A stretch of DNA of 42,128 nt, from contig JAWUWD010000145.1 in NCBI GenBank assembly GCA_034112085.1, positions 1 through 42,128 on the forward strand, written 5' to 3'. This document shows, piece by piece, positions 24,725-34,371 of the stretch. This stretch comes from JAWUWD01 sp034112085. GTDB taxonomy: Bacteria > Bacteroidota > Bacteroidia > Cytophagales > Cyclobacteriaceae. How positions within the stretch are numbered: the first letter of the stretch is position 1; every line of letters begins with the position of its first letter. The notes under the pieces are model-generated. The model searched no databases and had not been told where the DNA came from. It worked only from the letters and a program-made list of their open reading frames with translations. Made by a program: the position numbers and the translations under genes.

Positions 24725-25693
24725 TTACCAGCCTAATATATAGGCAAATATGAGTGGTGCTACGATAGTAGCATCTGATTCTACAATAAATTTCGGGGTG
24801 TCAATATCCAATTTTCCCCAGGTGATCTTTTCATTAGGCACCGCGCCAGAGTAAGATCCATAACTAGTGGTCGAGTCTGATATTTGACAAAAGTAACTCC
24901 AAAAAGGAGTGTTTTTCATTTCCATATCTTGATACAACATGGGTACTACACAGATAGGGAAGTCTCCTGCGATCCCTCCTCCTATTTGGAAAAAACCAAT
25001 GCCTTCTGTTCCCGCTTCCTTGATATACCAGTCTGCCAAATACGTCATGTATTCTATGCCGGACTTCATCGTTGATGGATTGAGCTCTCCCTTCATACAA
25101 TACGAAGCAAATATATTACCCATGGTACTGTCTTCCCAGCCAGGCACAATGATTGGCAAGTTTTTTTCAGCGGCAGCCAACATCCAGCTATTCTTAGGAT
25201 CGATTTCGTAATATTGCTCCAAAACTCCTGAAAGCAACATTTTATACATGAATTCATGAGGAAAGTAACGTTCGCCTTTATCCTCAGCATCTTTCCAAAT
25301 AGCGAAAATATGATCTTGTAATCTTCTAAATGCTTCCTCTTCTGGTATGCATGTATCTGTTACACGATTTAATCCTTTGTCTAATAAGTCCCTTTCTTGT
25401 TGAGGAGTCAAGTCTCTGTATTCCGGCACACGCTTATAATGAGAATGCGCCACCAAATTCATTATATCCTCCTCAAGGTTAGCTCCAGTACAAGAGATAA
25501 TTTGCACTTTATCTTCACGAATCATTTCTGCAAATGACTTTCCAAGTTCAGCTGTACTCATTGCGCCAGCTAATGAAACTAACATTTTCTTACCATCGGC
25601 AAGATGCTGCTTATAGCCTTTAGCAGCATCTACCAATGCTGCTGCATTGAAATGCTTGTAGTGCTCTTCTATAAAGGAAGAAATGGTATTCAT
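24725..25693 (-). CDS. Deoxyhypusine synthase-like protein (probable polyamine enzyme)
   Basis: The 322 residues match the deoxyhypusine synthase fold (NAD-dependent aminobutyl transfer from spermidine or putrescine). The lysine that forms the enzyme-imine intermediate is present as K294 in NEKITWGKLDID, after SGAVP. Bacteria generally have no eIF5A, so the substrate is not that protein. Bacterial relatives have been linked to homospermidine or related polyamine synthesis; which one applies here is inference. Its place between arginase and argS, six and 12 bases away, supports an arginine/ornithine-derived polyamine role. Confidence 0.85.
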   Translation of the reverse strand: MNTISSFIEEHYKHFNAAALVDAAKGYKQHLADGKKMLVSLAGAMSTAELGKSFAEMIREDKVQIISCTGANLEEDIMNLVAHSHYKRVPEYRDLTPQQERDLLDKGLNRVTDTCIPEEEAFRRLQDHIFAIWKDAEDKGERYFPHEFMYKMLLSGVLEQYYEIDPKNSWMLAAAEKNLPIIVPGWEDSTMGNIFASYCMKGELNPSTMKSGIEYMTYLADWYIKEAGTEGIGFFQIGGGIAGDFPICVVPMLYQDMEMKNTPFWSYFCQISDSTTSYGSYSGAVPNEKITWGKLDIDTPKFIVESDATIVAPLIFAYILGW

Positions 25694-25699
25694 AAGCAG

Positions 25700-26650
25700 T
25701 TACAATCTCGCTTTAATCACTTCTGTAGTTGCTTCAAGCACTTGAAGTGCATTCTCAGCCATCATATTGACAGTATCTAATGTTGGATTCACCTCTACGA
25801 TTTCCCAGGCACATACTTTATCATCTTTCACCAATAGACAATTAAGTTCAATGGCTTCTTCAACACTTAAACCATTTGGCACTGGAGTTCCTGTACCCAT
25901 TGACAATGCAGCATCCATACTATCTACATCAAAGGAGATATAGATCATGTCACAATCTGACAATATAGCCAATGCTTGTTCTGCCACTTTCTCAACCCCT
26001 ATTGTTCTCACTTCATCAGTTGTGAAGTTTTTTATATTGTGCCTTTTCAGTAATTCTATCTCAGGCTTCTCTAAATCTCTCGCTACAACAAAAACTATAT
26101 CTTCGATATTTATTTTAGCTTCTGCTCCACCTATTGCCTTTATCTTATTCCAATAGGTCACCTCTTTCTCAGATGGATCATTGATTTTACATTCCAAATT
26201 ATCAACCCCACACACCATCGCCAATGGCATCCCATGCATGTTACCAGAAGGTGTGGTATAGGGTGTATGAAGATCTGCATGAGCATCGATCCAAATAACT
26301 CCTAGTCGCTTCTCTGGATTTGCATCTTTAATCCCGCTGATCGTTCCAGCGGCTGTAGAGTGATCTCCTGCAAGTACCAAAGGAAATTTATCTCCTTTCA
26401 TGGCATTTGAGACCGTGTCACATACACGTTGTTCTATCTCATATACCGTGTCAACATATTTAGCATTTGGCGTATCATGCTTCTCGAACAAGACCTGATT
26501 TTCGGTCTGAACTTCTTCAGCTTCATAACCTATAAAGTATGACGATTGTAAATTAATACTTGCCACTTTCAATGCGTCTATTCCCAAGCTCGCTCCCCGT
26601 GTACCTGCGGCTATTTCAGACTTCACCTCTATGTATTGCAATTGCTTCAA
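25700..26650 (-). CDS. rocF: Arginase
   Basis: Hydrolyses arginine to ornithine and urea. The 316-residue protein has all manganese ligands of the ureohydrolase fold: H97 (AGDHST), D122, H124 and D126 (DAHADLHT), D241 and D243 (SFDVDSMD). The PSGNMHGMPLA and MGTGTPVPNGLS blocks are characteristic of arginase rather than agmatinase. It is first in an apparent operon with the DHS-like gene and argS. Ornithine could feed putrescine and thereby the DHS-like enzyme; no ornithine decarboxylase is in the window. Confidence 0.92.
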   Translation of the reverse strand: MKQLQYIEVKSEIAAGTRGASLGIDALKVASINLQSSYFIGYEAEEVQTENQVLFEKHDTPNAKYVDTVYEIEQRVCDTVSNAMKGDKFPLVLAGDHSTAAGTISGIKDANPEKRLGVIWIDAHADLHTPYTTPSGNMHGMPLAMVCGVDNLECKINDPSEKEVTYWNKIKAIGGAEAKINIEDIVFVVARDLEKPEIELLKRHNIKNFTTDEVRTIGVEKVAEQALAILSDCDMIYISFDVDSMDAALSMGTGTPVPNGLSVEEAIELNCLLVKDDKVCAWEIVEVNPTLDTVNMMAENALQVLEATTEVIKARL

Positions 26651-26721
26651 AATGATAGGTTTATATATAAATAATTGAAGAAAACACTTGCCCTCTTCTA
26701 TCCAAAATCAAAGCTGCAAAT

Positions 26722-26748
26722 ATGGTGAATATATCTCTAATTCACCAT
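26722..26748. promoter_or_regulatory. Inverted repeat in the arginase / NTF2-like divergent gap
   Basis: ATGGTGAAT (26722-26730) and ATTCACCAT (26740-26748) are exact complements with a nine-base spacer, so half sites are about two helical turns apart end to end. It lies 72 bases upstream of arginase and is a plausible operator. Confidence 0.4.
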
Positions 26749-26876
26749 CATAATTACTCCATATTCTCGGTATGTCAACTCCTATACAGGTTCATCCAGT
26801 ATTGAGAACCGCTCACATAATAATCTAATAATTAAGACAGCGTAATTGTTAATTTTAAGAGAACAACAATGAAAAA

Positions 26877-27389
26877 ATGAAACGTCTTATTCCGTTATTC
26901 ATCTATCTACACCCTTTAATTGCGCACAGCCAGATTAAGATGCTTTCCCAGTCAAATTTTGATGATCAACAGGAGTTAGTCCTTGATGTTGTACTAACTC
27001 TCCTTGACGGAATGAGAGAAGCAGACAGTAGCAAAGTACATAGTACATTCAGAGATAACCCTCAACTATACACTTCATACAATGATAAGGAAGGCAAGGC
27101 TGTTTTGCGTAAAGACGATGGCTTACAGAAGTTTCTGAATGCGGTAGGTACACCACATGATCAAGTCTGGGATGAACCCATATGGAATATTCAAATCAAC
27201 ATAGATGGAAACTTGGCGAGTGTATGGACTGAATATGCATTTTACGCGGGGAAAAAATTCAGCCACTGTGGTGTAGATGCTTTTATGCTTAACAAAGAAG
27301 AAAGTGGTTGGAAGATATTTCAGCTCACTGATACACGGAGAAGTCTAGGATGCCAAATACCTAATGAAATCAAACAAAACAGAGAATAA
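26877..27389 (+). CDS. Secreted NTF2-like/SnoaL-fold protein
   Basis: The 170-residue protein has a signal peptide (about 1-18, ending IAHS) and then a cone-shaped NTF2-like fold typical of DUF4440 and SnoaL proteins. The features are a helical start (QELVLDVVLTLLDGMREADSSKV), a middle strand region, and SVWTEYAFYAGKKFSHCGVDAFMLNKEESGWKIFQL. Such proteins bind small molecules or have no known activity. It is the first of three exported-protein genes with gaps of 5 and 15 bases, suggesting one operon. Confidence 0.75.
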   Translation: MKRLIPLFIYLHPLIAHSQIKMLSQSNFDDQQELVLDVVLTLLDGMREADSSKVHSTFRDNPQLYTSYNDKEGKAVLRKDDGLQKFLNAVGTPHDQVWDEPIWNIQINIDGNLASVWTEYAFYAGKKFSHCGVDAFMLNKEESGWKIFQLTDTRRSLGCQIPNEIKQNRE

Positions 27390-27394
27390 AAATT

Positions 27395-27892
27395 ATGAGA
27401 AATTTAATTATACTTTTACTCATTTCACTTTTTTCAAGCTCAGTATATAGCCAAGAGAAGGATGTAATTACTACCATAATATTGGTGCGACATGCCGAAA
27501 AAAAATCTGACGGCACAAAGAATCCTGACCTTACAGATGAAGGGGTAGAGCGCGCTAATAGGCTTAAAACAAAATTTGAAAAATCTGGAATCACCGCCAT
27601 ATATTCTAGTCCTTATAAACGAACACTATCTACTGTGCTCCCATTATCTCAAGCTATTGGATTTGACATAATAGAATACAATCCCTCGGAGGATAACTTC
27701 ATCAACAAGATATATCAACAAAACATCGGCAAAACCGTATTGGTCAGTGGTCATAGCAATACCACGCCAATGGCTGTAAATCAACTACTCGGTAAAGAAA
27801 AATATAAAGATATAGCACACGAGGAATATGGAAGGATCTTCATCGTTACTATTACCTCGGATAATAGAAGTGTTTTAGAAATTCAATATTAA
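27395..27892 (+). CDS. Exported histidine phosphatase family protein (phosphoglycerate mutase-like)
   Basis: The 165-residue protein has a signal peptide (about 1-19, ending VYSQ) and the RHG-type motif R32-H33-A34-E35, where H33 is the likely phospho-acceptor. The second histidine is H120 in VSGHSNT. The small size and the RHAE motif fit SixA/PhoE-like branch-1 phosphatases rather than a glycolytic mutase. Substrate is unknown. It begins five bases after the NTF2-like gene. Confidence 0.87.
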   Translation: MRNLIILLLISLFSSSVYSQEKDVITTIILVRHAEKKSDGTKNPDLTDEGVERANRLKTKFEKSGITAIYSSPYKRTLSTVLPLSQAIGFDIIEYNPSEDNFINKIYQQNIGKTVLVSGHSNTTPMAVNQLLGKEKYKDIAHEEYGRIFIVTITSDNRSVLEIQY

Positions 27893-27907
27893 TAACAACT
27901 ACTCAAC

Positions 27908-29803
27908 ATGAAAAACAGATTACTATTCCTTGTTTTATTTTTTGGTGTATTCGCCAAATCATTCGCTCTTGGAGATACTGAAAAGTATCAATATAGTGTT
28001 GACCTGACACAGGTTAAAGACGATAAATTATATGTCGAACTATCGACTCCTAAAATAAAGACCTCTGAGATCACCTATTACATGCCGAAAATAATCCCTG
28101 GGACATATAGTGTAGCCGATTATGGACGATATGTTTCCGAGCTCAAGGCTTTCGATAAAAAAGGGAGGGAATTAACTGTTGAGCGACTGGACGTCAATAG
28201 CTGGAAAATCAGTAAGGCAAACAAACTAACAAAGTTGACTTACTGGATAGAGGACAGCTATGATAGTGAGATTGAAGGTCCTAGTATATTTCAACCAGCT
28301 GGGACTAACTTTGAAGAAGGAAAAAACTTTGTCATCAATACCCCAGGATTTTTTGGATATTTTGAAGGTATGAAGCAAATAGGTTTTGATTTTGACATCA
28401 TTCACCCAGACAACTTCTATGGTGGAACTGGTCTAATCCCCAACAATGCAAATAACCTTACTGCCTCCCTCAATAAAGAAAATCAGCAGCTTGCAAATGG
28501 AGCTAAAAAGGACAGCTATTCAGTAGAAAACTATGACAGACTTGTGGATTCACCATTAATGTATGCAGAATTAGATACTGCGCTCATTAAAGTTGCCAAC
28601 ACAGAAATATTAATCAGTTCATATTCGCCTAACAAAATAGTCAGTGCAAAAGAGATAGCGGCAACGCTTTCTGAGATCTTGAGCGCTCAAAACGAATACT
28701 TAGGAGGTAAACTACCAGTAGACAAATATGCCTTTGTATTTTACTTCACTGATCAACCAGTAACCTCTTATGGTGCGTTAGAACACTCCTATTCATCCAT
28801 GTATTACATGCCTGAGCAAACCATTGATGGGATGCGTACGCAGTTACGCAATTTCGCTGCTCATGAATTTTTCCATATTGTCACTCCGTTAAATATACAT
28901 TCTGAAGAGATTCACACTTTTGATTTCAATGATCCAAATATGTCAAAACACCTTTGGATGTATGAAGGCATTACAGAATACTTCGCAGGGAATATGCAAG
29001 TGAAATATGACATCATCACTGAAGAGCAATACCTACAAGTAATACGGGGTAAAATGGTCGATGCTTCTAGGTATCTTGATACTGTAGCATTTACCGATAT
29101 TAGCAAATACACACTTGATAAATATTCTGATCAATATGGCAATGTTTATCAAAAAGGCGCATTGATCGGAATGTGTATGGATATCCTTTTAAGAGACTTA
29201 TCTAAGGGAAACTATGGTATTCAAAGCTTAATGGCTGATTTGGCCAAAAAGTATGGTAAAGATCGGCCATTCTCAGATGATAAATTGTTTGATGAGATAA
29301 CTAAAATGACTTACCCGGAAATAGGAAAATTCTTAAGAGCCTATGTGGGTGGTAACAAAACTTTACCTTACAAAGAGGTATTTAAAAAAGTTGGAATCAA
29401 CTATACTCCTGATGATAAATATATGGATTACGATATGGGAATTTCTCAAGCTACAATTGGCGTTAACCCAGAGGCAGGAACCCTATTCATCAGAAATGAA
29501 GCTGGACTCAATACCTTCGGGAAAATGCTTGGATTTAAAGAAGGAGATGTGATCAAAAAAATTAACGGTAAAGATTTCCCTCCATTAGGTCCAGAAACTG
29601 GCCCTTTTATAAATGCCAGGCAAACTGAATTAATTGAAGGAAGTAATTTCAGCTATACTGTGAATAGAGAAGGTGAAGAAGTGAAGTTAGAAGTTACTGT
29701 ACAAAAGATAGAAAAATCAAGAAGACATCAAATAACTACATCTAAAGTAGCCACAGAAAAGCAGCTTGCTTTAAGAAAAGCATGGTTAAAGCCCAGTAAA
29801 TAG
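27908..29803 (+). CDS. M61 family metallopeptidase with PDZ domain
   Basis: Exported glycyl-aminopeptidase-type enzyme of 631 residues. A signal peptide (about 1-21) precedes the N-terminal beta domain. The zinc motif HEFFH has H319, E320 and H323, and the third ligand lies downstream in WMYEGITEYFAG (E353 or the next Glu). The C-terminal part (about 515-610) has a PDZ-like GKMLGFKEGDVIKKINGK segment. The length and order of domains are normal for M61 proteins. It is the last gene of the three-gene exported-protein group. Confidence 0.92.
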   Translation: MKNRLLFLVLFFGVFAKSFALGDTEKYQYSVDLTQVKDDKLYVELSTPKIKTSEITYYMPKIIPGTYSVADYGRYVSELKAFDKKGRELTVERLDVNSWKISKANKLTKLTYWIEDSYDSEIEGPSIFQPAGTNFEEGKNFVINTPGFFGYFEGMKQIGFDFDIIHPDNFYGGTGLIPNNANNLTASLNKENQQLANGAKKDSYSVENYDRLVDSPLMYAELDTALIKVANTEILISSYSPNKIVSAKEIAATLSEILSAQNEYLGGKLPVDKYAFVFYFTDQPVTSYGALEHSYSSMYYMPEQTIDGMRTQLRNFAAHEFFHIVTPLNIHSEEIHTFDFNDPNMSKHLWMYEGITEYFAGNMQVKYDIITEEQYLQVIRGKMVDASRYLDTVAFTDISKYTLDKYSDQYGNVYQKGALIGMCMDILLRDLSKGNYGIQSLMADLAKKYGKDRPFSDDKLFDEITKMTYPEIGKFLRAYVGGNKTLPYKEVFKKVGINYTPDDKYMDYDMGISQATIGVNPEAGTLFIRNEAGLNTFGKMLGFKEGDVIKKINGKDFPPLGPETGPFINARQTELIEGSNFSYTVNREGEEVKLEVTVQKIEKSRRHQITTSKVATEKQLALRKAWLKPSK

Positions 29804-29895
29804 GACCTTTAATACTTCACAAACAAGTTTAATAATTCTCTAAATATCGTTAGGCTTTTTTTTGATACTGTACTAAGAAAACATTTGGGTTTTTA

Positions 29896-29903
29896 TACCT
29901 TTG
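29896..29903 (+). promoter_or_regulatory. Candidate -7 box for purL
   Basis: TACCTTTG matches TAnnTTTG 36 bases before the purL ATG. No -33 box is seen at the usual distance, and I see no purine riboswitch in the 136-base gap. Confidence 0.45.
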
Positions 29904-29939
29904 CGGTAATCTATCAATCACCAATAATCGCCCGTAAGA

Positions 29940-32900
29940 ATGATTCTTTTTTTCAAAGGAAGTGCCCACAAAATTTACGCTGCAGCTACCACAAAGGAAA
30001 TTGACAAAGCAACCCAAGATAAGCTCATCTGGCTATTTGGAAATGCTGAATTTCTGAATCTAACAGAACTTTCTGGTAATTATAAAGGTCCAAGAAAGGA
30101 AATGGTAACCCCATGGAGCACCAATGCGGTAGAAATCACTCAAAATATGGGTATCGAAGGAATGATTCGAATAGAAGAATTCATAAAAATCGATTCGTCA
30201 GAAGCAGCACATGACCCAATGCTTGAAGTTCTTTACACTTCTCTGAATCAAGACTTATTTACCATTGACAAATTACCAGAGCCTGTTCTATATATCAAAG
30301 ACATTAACGCTTACAATAAATCCGAAGGGTTGGCACTGAGTAGTGAAGAAGTAGATTACCTCGATGGTGTCAGTGAAAAAATTGGTAGAAAATTGACAGA
30401 TAGCGAAGTCTTTGGATTCTCTCAAGTCAACTCAGAGCACTGTCGTCACAAAATATTCAATGGCCAATTTATCATTGATGGTGAGGAGAAAGAGTCTTCT
30501 CTTTTTCAATTAATCAAAAAAACCGCAAAAGACCATCCTAACTATATTGTATCTGCCTACAAGGATAATGTTGCTTTTGTAGAGGGTCCGACAATTGAGC
30601 AGTTCGCTCCAAAAACACAACACACTTCAGATTACTTTGAAACTAAGAACATCGACTCCATTATTTCCATAAAGGCGGAAACACACAACTTCCCAACTAC
30701 AGTGGAACCATTCAACGGAGCCGCAACTGGTGCAGGTGGTGAAATACGTGATAGGCTAGCTGGTGGGAAAGGAAGTTTACCCTTGGCTGGTACTGCTGTA
30801 TATATGACTTCTTATTCTCGTTTGGATAAAGACAGAGACTGGGAGAAAGCAATGAAGGAACGTGATTGGCTATATCAAACACCAGTGGACATACTTATCA
30901 AAGCATCTGATGGTGCTAGTGACTTCGGTAATAAGTTCGGGCAGCCTTTGATCAATGGTAGTGTCCTCACTTTCGAACATGAGGAGAATGGAAAAAGTTA
31001 CGGCTTCGACAAAGTAATCATGATGGCTGGAGGAGTTGGATTCGGTAAAAAAGAAGATGCACAAAAAGACACTCCTCAGAAAGGTGATAAAGTCGTTATC
31101 CTCGGTGGTGACAATTATCGAATAGGAATGGGAGGAGGAGCTGTCTCTTCTGTTGCTACCGGAGAATTTGACAACAATATCGAACTGAATGCCATTCAAA
31201 GATCCAATCCAGAAATGCAAAAGCGTGCAATGAATGCTATTCGTGCGATGCAGGAGAGTGACAACAATCCTATCGTCTCGATACACGATCATGGAGCAGG
31301 TGGTCATCTAAATTGTCTATCAGAATTATTAGAAGATACTGGTGGTGTAATCGACACTAATGCTCTTCCTGTTGGCGATCCTACCCTATCCGATAAAGAA
31401 ATTGCCGGTAATGAGTCCCAGGAGAGAATGGGATTGATCATAAAGCCGAAAGATATAGAGACGCTAGAACGGGTGGCCCAGCGTGAACGATCTCCAATGT
31501 ACACTGTAGGCGAAGCTACTGAAGACATGCGATTTGTTTTCAAAAATGATGACACAAAAGTCAACGCAATTGATTGGAAACTGGAACATATGTTTGGTTC
31601 TTCTCCTAAAACAGTACTGAAAGATAATTCAGAAAAAGAGTCGTTCGAACCCATAACTTACAAAACCGAAAATTTACAATCGTACCTCGAAGCAGTACTC
31701 CAACTTGAGGCTGTTGCGTGTAAAGACTGGTTAACTAACAAAGTAGATAGATCAGTAACTGGAAAAGTTGCCACACAGCAAACTTGTGGAAAAATTCAAT
31801 TGCCATTAAATAATCTTGGCGTGATGGCGCTAGATTATCAAGGCAAGAAGGGAGTTGCTACTGCTATAGGACATGCTCCAGTCTCCGCGCTTTCTGACCC
31901 AATAGCTGGGTCTCAACTTTCTATCGCAGAAGCCTTGACCAATTTAGTTTGGGCACCACTGACAAATGGACTCAAAGGAGTATCGTTAAGTGCAAATTGG
32001 ATGTGGCCGGCTAAAAACAAAGGCGAAAACAAAAGATTATATGATGCGGTACAGTCTATTAGCGATTTCGCATGCAGTCTTGGGATAAACATTCCGACAG
32101 GAAAGGATTCACTTTCCATGACCCAGAAATATGGTGATGGTAAAATGGTTTATTCTCCAGGAACAGTAATCATTTCCGCAGTAGGAGAAGTATCCGATAT
32201 TAACAAAACAATCAGTCCAGCACTTATTGATAAACCAGATTCATCGATTTACTATATTGACTTCTCTCAAGATGGCTTCCATTTAGGAGGAAGTAGTTTC
32301 GGCCAGGTACTCAATAAAGTAGGAGATACAGTTCCAAGTATCCTGGATGCCGAATACTTCAAAAATACCTTCGGTGCAATACAACAACTGATCAATGATG
32401 GACTTGTACTAGCAGGACATGATATTTCCGCTGGCGGATTGATCACAACTATGTTGGAAATGTGTTTCCCAACACCTAACGTAGGGTTATCAGTCGACCT
32501 ATCATCGATGGACAATGATATCATTAAGACGCTGTTTAGTGAGAAGTCAGCTGTTCTTATCCAAGTAGAAAACACCTCAAGTGTTGAAACGATATTTAAC
32601 CAGAGTGGAGTGAAATACACTAAGATTGGAAATGTCGTTTCTAAAAGAAATGTTGAATTCTCACATGGATCAAACAATACATCATTGGATATCGATCACA
32701 TGCGTGATCTCTGGTTTAGGACATCTTATCTTTTAGATCAGAAGCAAACTGGTGAGCATTTAGCCTCTAGTAGGTTTGAGAATTACAAAAAACAAGGATT
32801 AGAGTTTAATTTCCCTAATTCATTCACAGGGAAGTTATCACAATTCAACATTGACAAACAGAGGAAAACCAAATCCGGTGTCAAAGCGGCTATCATAAGA

Positions 32901-33629
32901 GAAAAGGGTGTCAACGGTGATCGCGAGATGGCATATGCCATGTATTTGGCAGGTTTTGATGTTAAAGATGTGCACATGACTGATTTGATTGCTGGAAGAG
33001 AAGATCTATCAGATATCAATTTCATCGTTTTCGTTGGAGGCTTCTCCAACTCAGATGTTCTAGGATCAGCTAAAGGTTGGGCGGGAGCATTCCTATATAA
33101 CGATAAAGCGAAGATCGCATTAGATAATTTCTACAAACGCTCTGACACCATGAGTTTGGGAGTTTGTAACGGTTGCCAATTGATGATGGAGCTTGGCCTA
33201 CTATTTCCTACACTTGGAAATAAGCATCCTAAAATGCATCACAATGAATCCGGGAAATTCGAGTCAGCATTCCTGAATGTAAGCATTCCTGAAAATGACA
33301 GTGTTATGTTATCTTCTTTAGCAGGGTCAAAACTTGGTGTATGGGTCGCTCATGGTGAAGGGAAATTTATTCTACCTGATAATATAGAAAATTACAATGT
33401 TTCCATGACTTATAGCCATACAGCATATCCGGGTAATCCAAATGGTTCTGACTCCAATACAGCTGCAGTCTCTTCAGAAGATGGTAGACATCTAGCTATG
33501 ATGCCACACCTTGAGCGTGCTACATTCCCTTGGAACTGGGCACACTATGTAAGGGAAGAAAGTGAAGACGAAGTTACTCCTTGGATTGAGGCATTTGTGA
33601 ATGCTAAAAATTGGATCATGAACAATTAG
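29940..33629 (+). CDS. purL: Phosphoribosylformylglycinamidine synthase, single-chain large PurL
   Basis: Fourth step of purine synthesis: FGAR plus glutamine and ATP to FGAM. The 1229-residue protein combines the synthetase half domains (VNSEHCRHKIFNG, the SIKAETHNFPTTVEPFNGAATG block) and a C-terminal glutamine amidotransferase domain (about 985-1229). That domain has its nucleophile at C1076 in GVCNGCQ and a His/Glu pair in the HLAMMPHLERA region. This is the large, PurQ-fused form, slightly shorter than E. coli PurL (1295). Confidence 0.97.
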   Translation: MILFFKGSAHKIYAAATTKEIDKATQDKLIWLFGNAEFLNLTELSGNYKGPRKEMVTPWSTNAVEITQNMGIEGMIRIEEFIKIDSSEAAHDPMLEVLYTSLNQDLFTIDKLPEPVLYIKDINAYNKSEGLALSSEEVDYLDGVSEKIGRKLTDSEVFGFSQVNSEHCRHKIFNGQFIIDGEEKESSLFQLIKKTAKDHPNYIVSAYKDNVAFVEGPTIEQFAPKTQHTSDYFETKNIDSIISIKAETHNFPTTVEPFNGAATGAGGEIRDRLAGGKGSLPLAGTAVYMTSYSRLDKDRDWEKAMKERDWLYQTPVDILIKASDGASDFGNKFGQPLINGSVLTFEHEENGKSYGFDKVIMMAGGVGFGKKEDAQKDTPQKGDKVVILGGDNYRIGMGGGAVSSVATGEFDNNIELNAIQRSNPEMQKRAMNAIRAMQESDNNPIVSIHDHGAGGHLNCLSELLEDTGGVIDTNALPVGDPTLSDKEIAGNESQERMGLIIKPKDIETLERVAQRERSPMYTVGEATEDMRFVFKNDDTKVNAIDWKLEHMFGSSPKTVLKDNSEKESFEPITYKTENLQSYLEAVLQLEAVACKDWLTNKVDRSVTGKVATQQTCGKIQLPLNNLGVMALDYQGKKGVATAIGHAPVSALSDPIAGSQLSIAEALTNLVWAPLTNGLKGVSLSANWMWPAKNKGENKRLYDAVQSISDFACSLGINIPTGKDSLSMTQKYGDGKMVYSPGTVIISAVGEVSDINKTISPALIDKPDSSIYYIDFSQDGFHLGGSSFGQVLNKVGDTVPSILDAEYFKNTFGAIQQLINDGLVLAGHDISAGGLITTMLEMCFPTPNVGLSVDLSSMDNDIIKTLFSEKSAVLIQVENTSSVETIFNQSGVKYTKIGNVVSKRNVEFSHGSNNTSLDIDHMRDLWFRTSYLLDQKQTGEHLASSRFENYKKQGLEFNFPNSFTGKLSQFNIDKQRKTKSGVKAAIIREKGVNGDREMAYAMYLAGFDVKDVHMTDLIAGREDLSDINFIVFVGGFSNSDVLGSAKGWAGAFLYNDKAKIALDNFYKRSDTMSLGVCNGCQLMMELGLLFPTLGNKHPKMHHNESGKFESAFLNVSIPENDSVMLSSLAGSKLGVWVAHGEGKFILPDNIENYNVSMTYSHTAYPGNPNGSDSNTAAVSSEDGRHLAMMPHLERATFPWNWAHYVREESEDEVTPWIEAFVNAKNWIMNN

Positions 33630-33661
33630 ACGCAAAGGTCATTTCAGAGACTTTAATTTAT

Positions 33662-33699
33662 TGTGATTTATGACTAGATTGTCACATCCATAAATCACA
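33662..33699. repeat. 11-bp inverted repeat ending just before a lipoprotein start codon
   Basis: TGTGATTTATG (33662-33672) and CATAAATCACA (33689-33699) are exact complements with a 16-base spacer. The right arm ends six bases before the DUF4136 ATG. It could be an operator or an mRNA hairpin affecting translation start. Confidence 0.5.
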
Positions 33700-33705
33700 T
33701 CCCCA

Positions 33706-34269
33706 ATGAAAAGACACGTACTAATATTATTTATTCTTAGTATCTCATTAAGTGGGTGTTTTTTATACAGTGAATTACCTGTCGAGTACGACTACAATTA
33801 TCAAGGTAAGTTTCATAAATATAAATCTTTCGATTTTATGGGAGTAGAGTATACTAAAAGTATGGCTAACTCTGGAATGATTGAAAGTTCAATAGTTTCT
33901 CATATGAAATTATTGGGGTACAAGTTAAAAAATAAACGACCAGATCTTTTAATAAGCTATCGTGTATATAATGACAGCCTAAAACTAAGGGGGTATACTC
34001 AACCAGCAATTGAAAGTTGGGCTAAAACTTCAAAAAAAAATCTAAATTACAGTCCTAAGAGCGTAAAACTTGATAACCGCACACTCTATTTACAAATATA
34101 TGATCGTAAAAAAGAGACCCCGATATGGCAGGGCTATGCCACTCAAGAATATGGAAAGATAAACTTCACAAATGAGCGACAAATTAAAAATGCTGTCCGA
34201 TCTATATTAGATAAATATCAATTTTTCGCGGATGGATTTTTAACAGAAAACCTTCAGATGGTGAACTAA
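33706..34269 (+). CDS. DUF4136 family lipoprotein
   Basis: The 187-residue protein has a lipoprotein signal with lipobox SLSGC (C18). The body matches the DUF4136 pattern: an early YKSFDFM strand, IESSIVSHMKLLGYKLKNKRPDLLISYRVY, then LYLQIYDRKKETPIWQGYATQEYG and a C-terminal helix. The family is common in Bacteroidota envelopes and has no assigned function. It is flanked by purL and tRNA-Gln, which give no functional hint. Confidence 0.83.
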   Translation: MKRHVLILFILSISLSGCFLYSELPVEYDYNYQGKFHKYKSFDFMGVEYTKSMANSGMIESSIVSHMKLLGYKLKNKRPDLLISYRVYNDSLKLRGYTQPAIESWAKTSKKNLNYSPKSVKLDNRTLYLQIYDRKKETPIWQGYATQEYGKINFTNERQIKNAVRSILDKYQFFADGFLTENLQMVN

Positions 34270-34335
34270 ATTTATAAGATTGAAAAAAAACTTCTTTTTT
34301 TCTTAATACAGTTTCACAAATAATAAAATTTCAGT

Positions 34336-34343
34336 TACCTTTG
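34336..34343 (+). promoter_or_regulatory. Candidate -7 box for tRNA-Gln
   Basis: TACCTTTG, an exact TAnnTTTG match, lies 28 bases before the tRNA 5' end. GTTTC about 20 bases upstream is a weak -33. Confidence 0.5.
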
Positions 34344-34371
34344 TATTCCCAAATCAAGGGGAACAATATAA

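Noticed and set aside
24884..25211. Plus-strand frames opposite the DHS-like gene
   Set aside because: The minus frame has full family motifs including the catalytic lysine; these are overlaps only.
29804..29939. Possible purine riboswitch before purL
   Set aside because: No three-way junction pattern or conserved loops could be found in the 136 bases, only a promoter box.
34282..34304. A-run/T-run hairpin after the DUF4136 lipoprotein
   Set aside because: The stem is almost entirely A-T, so it is weak; low-complexity sequence explains it equally well.
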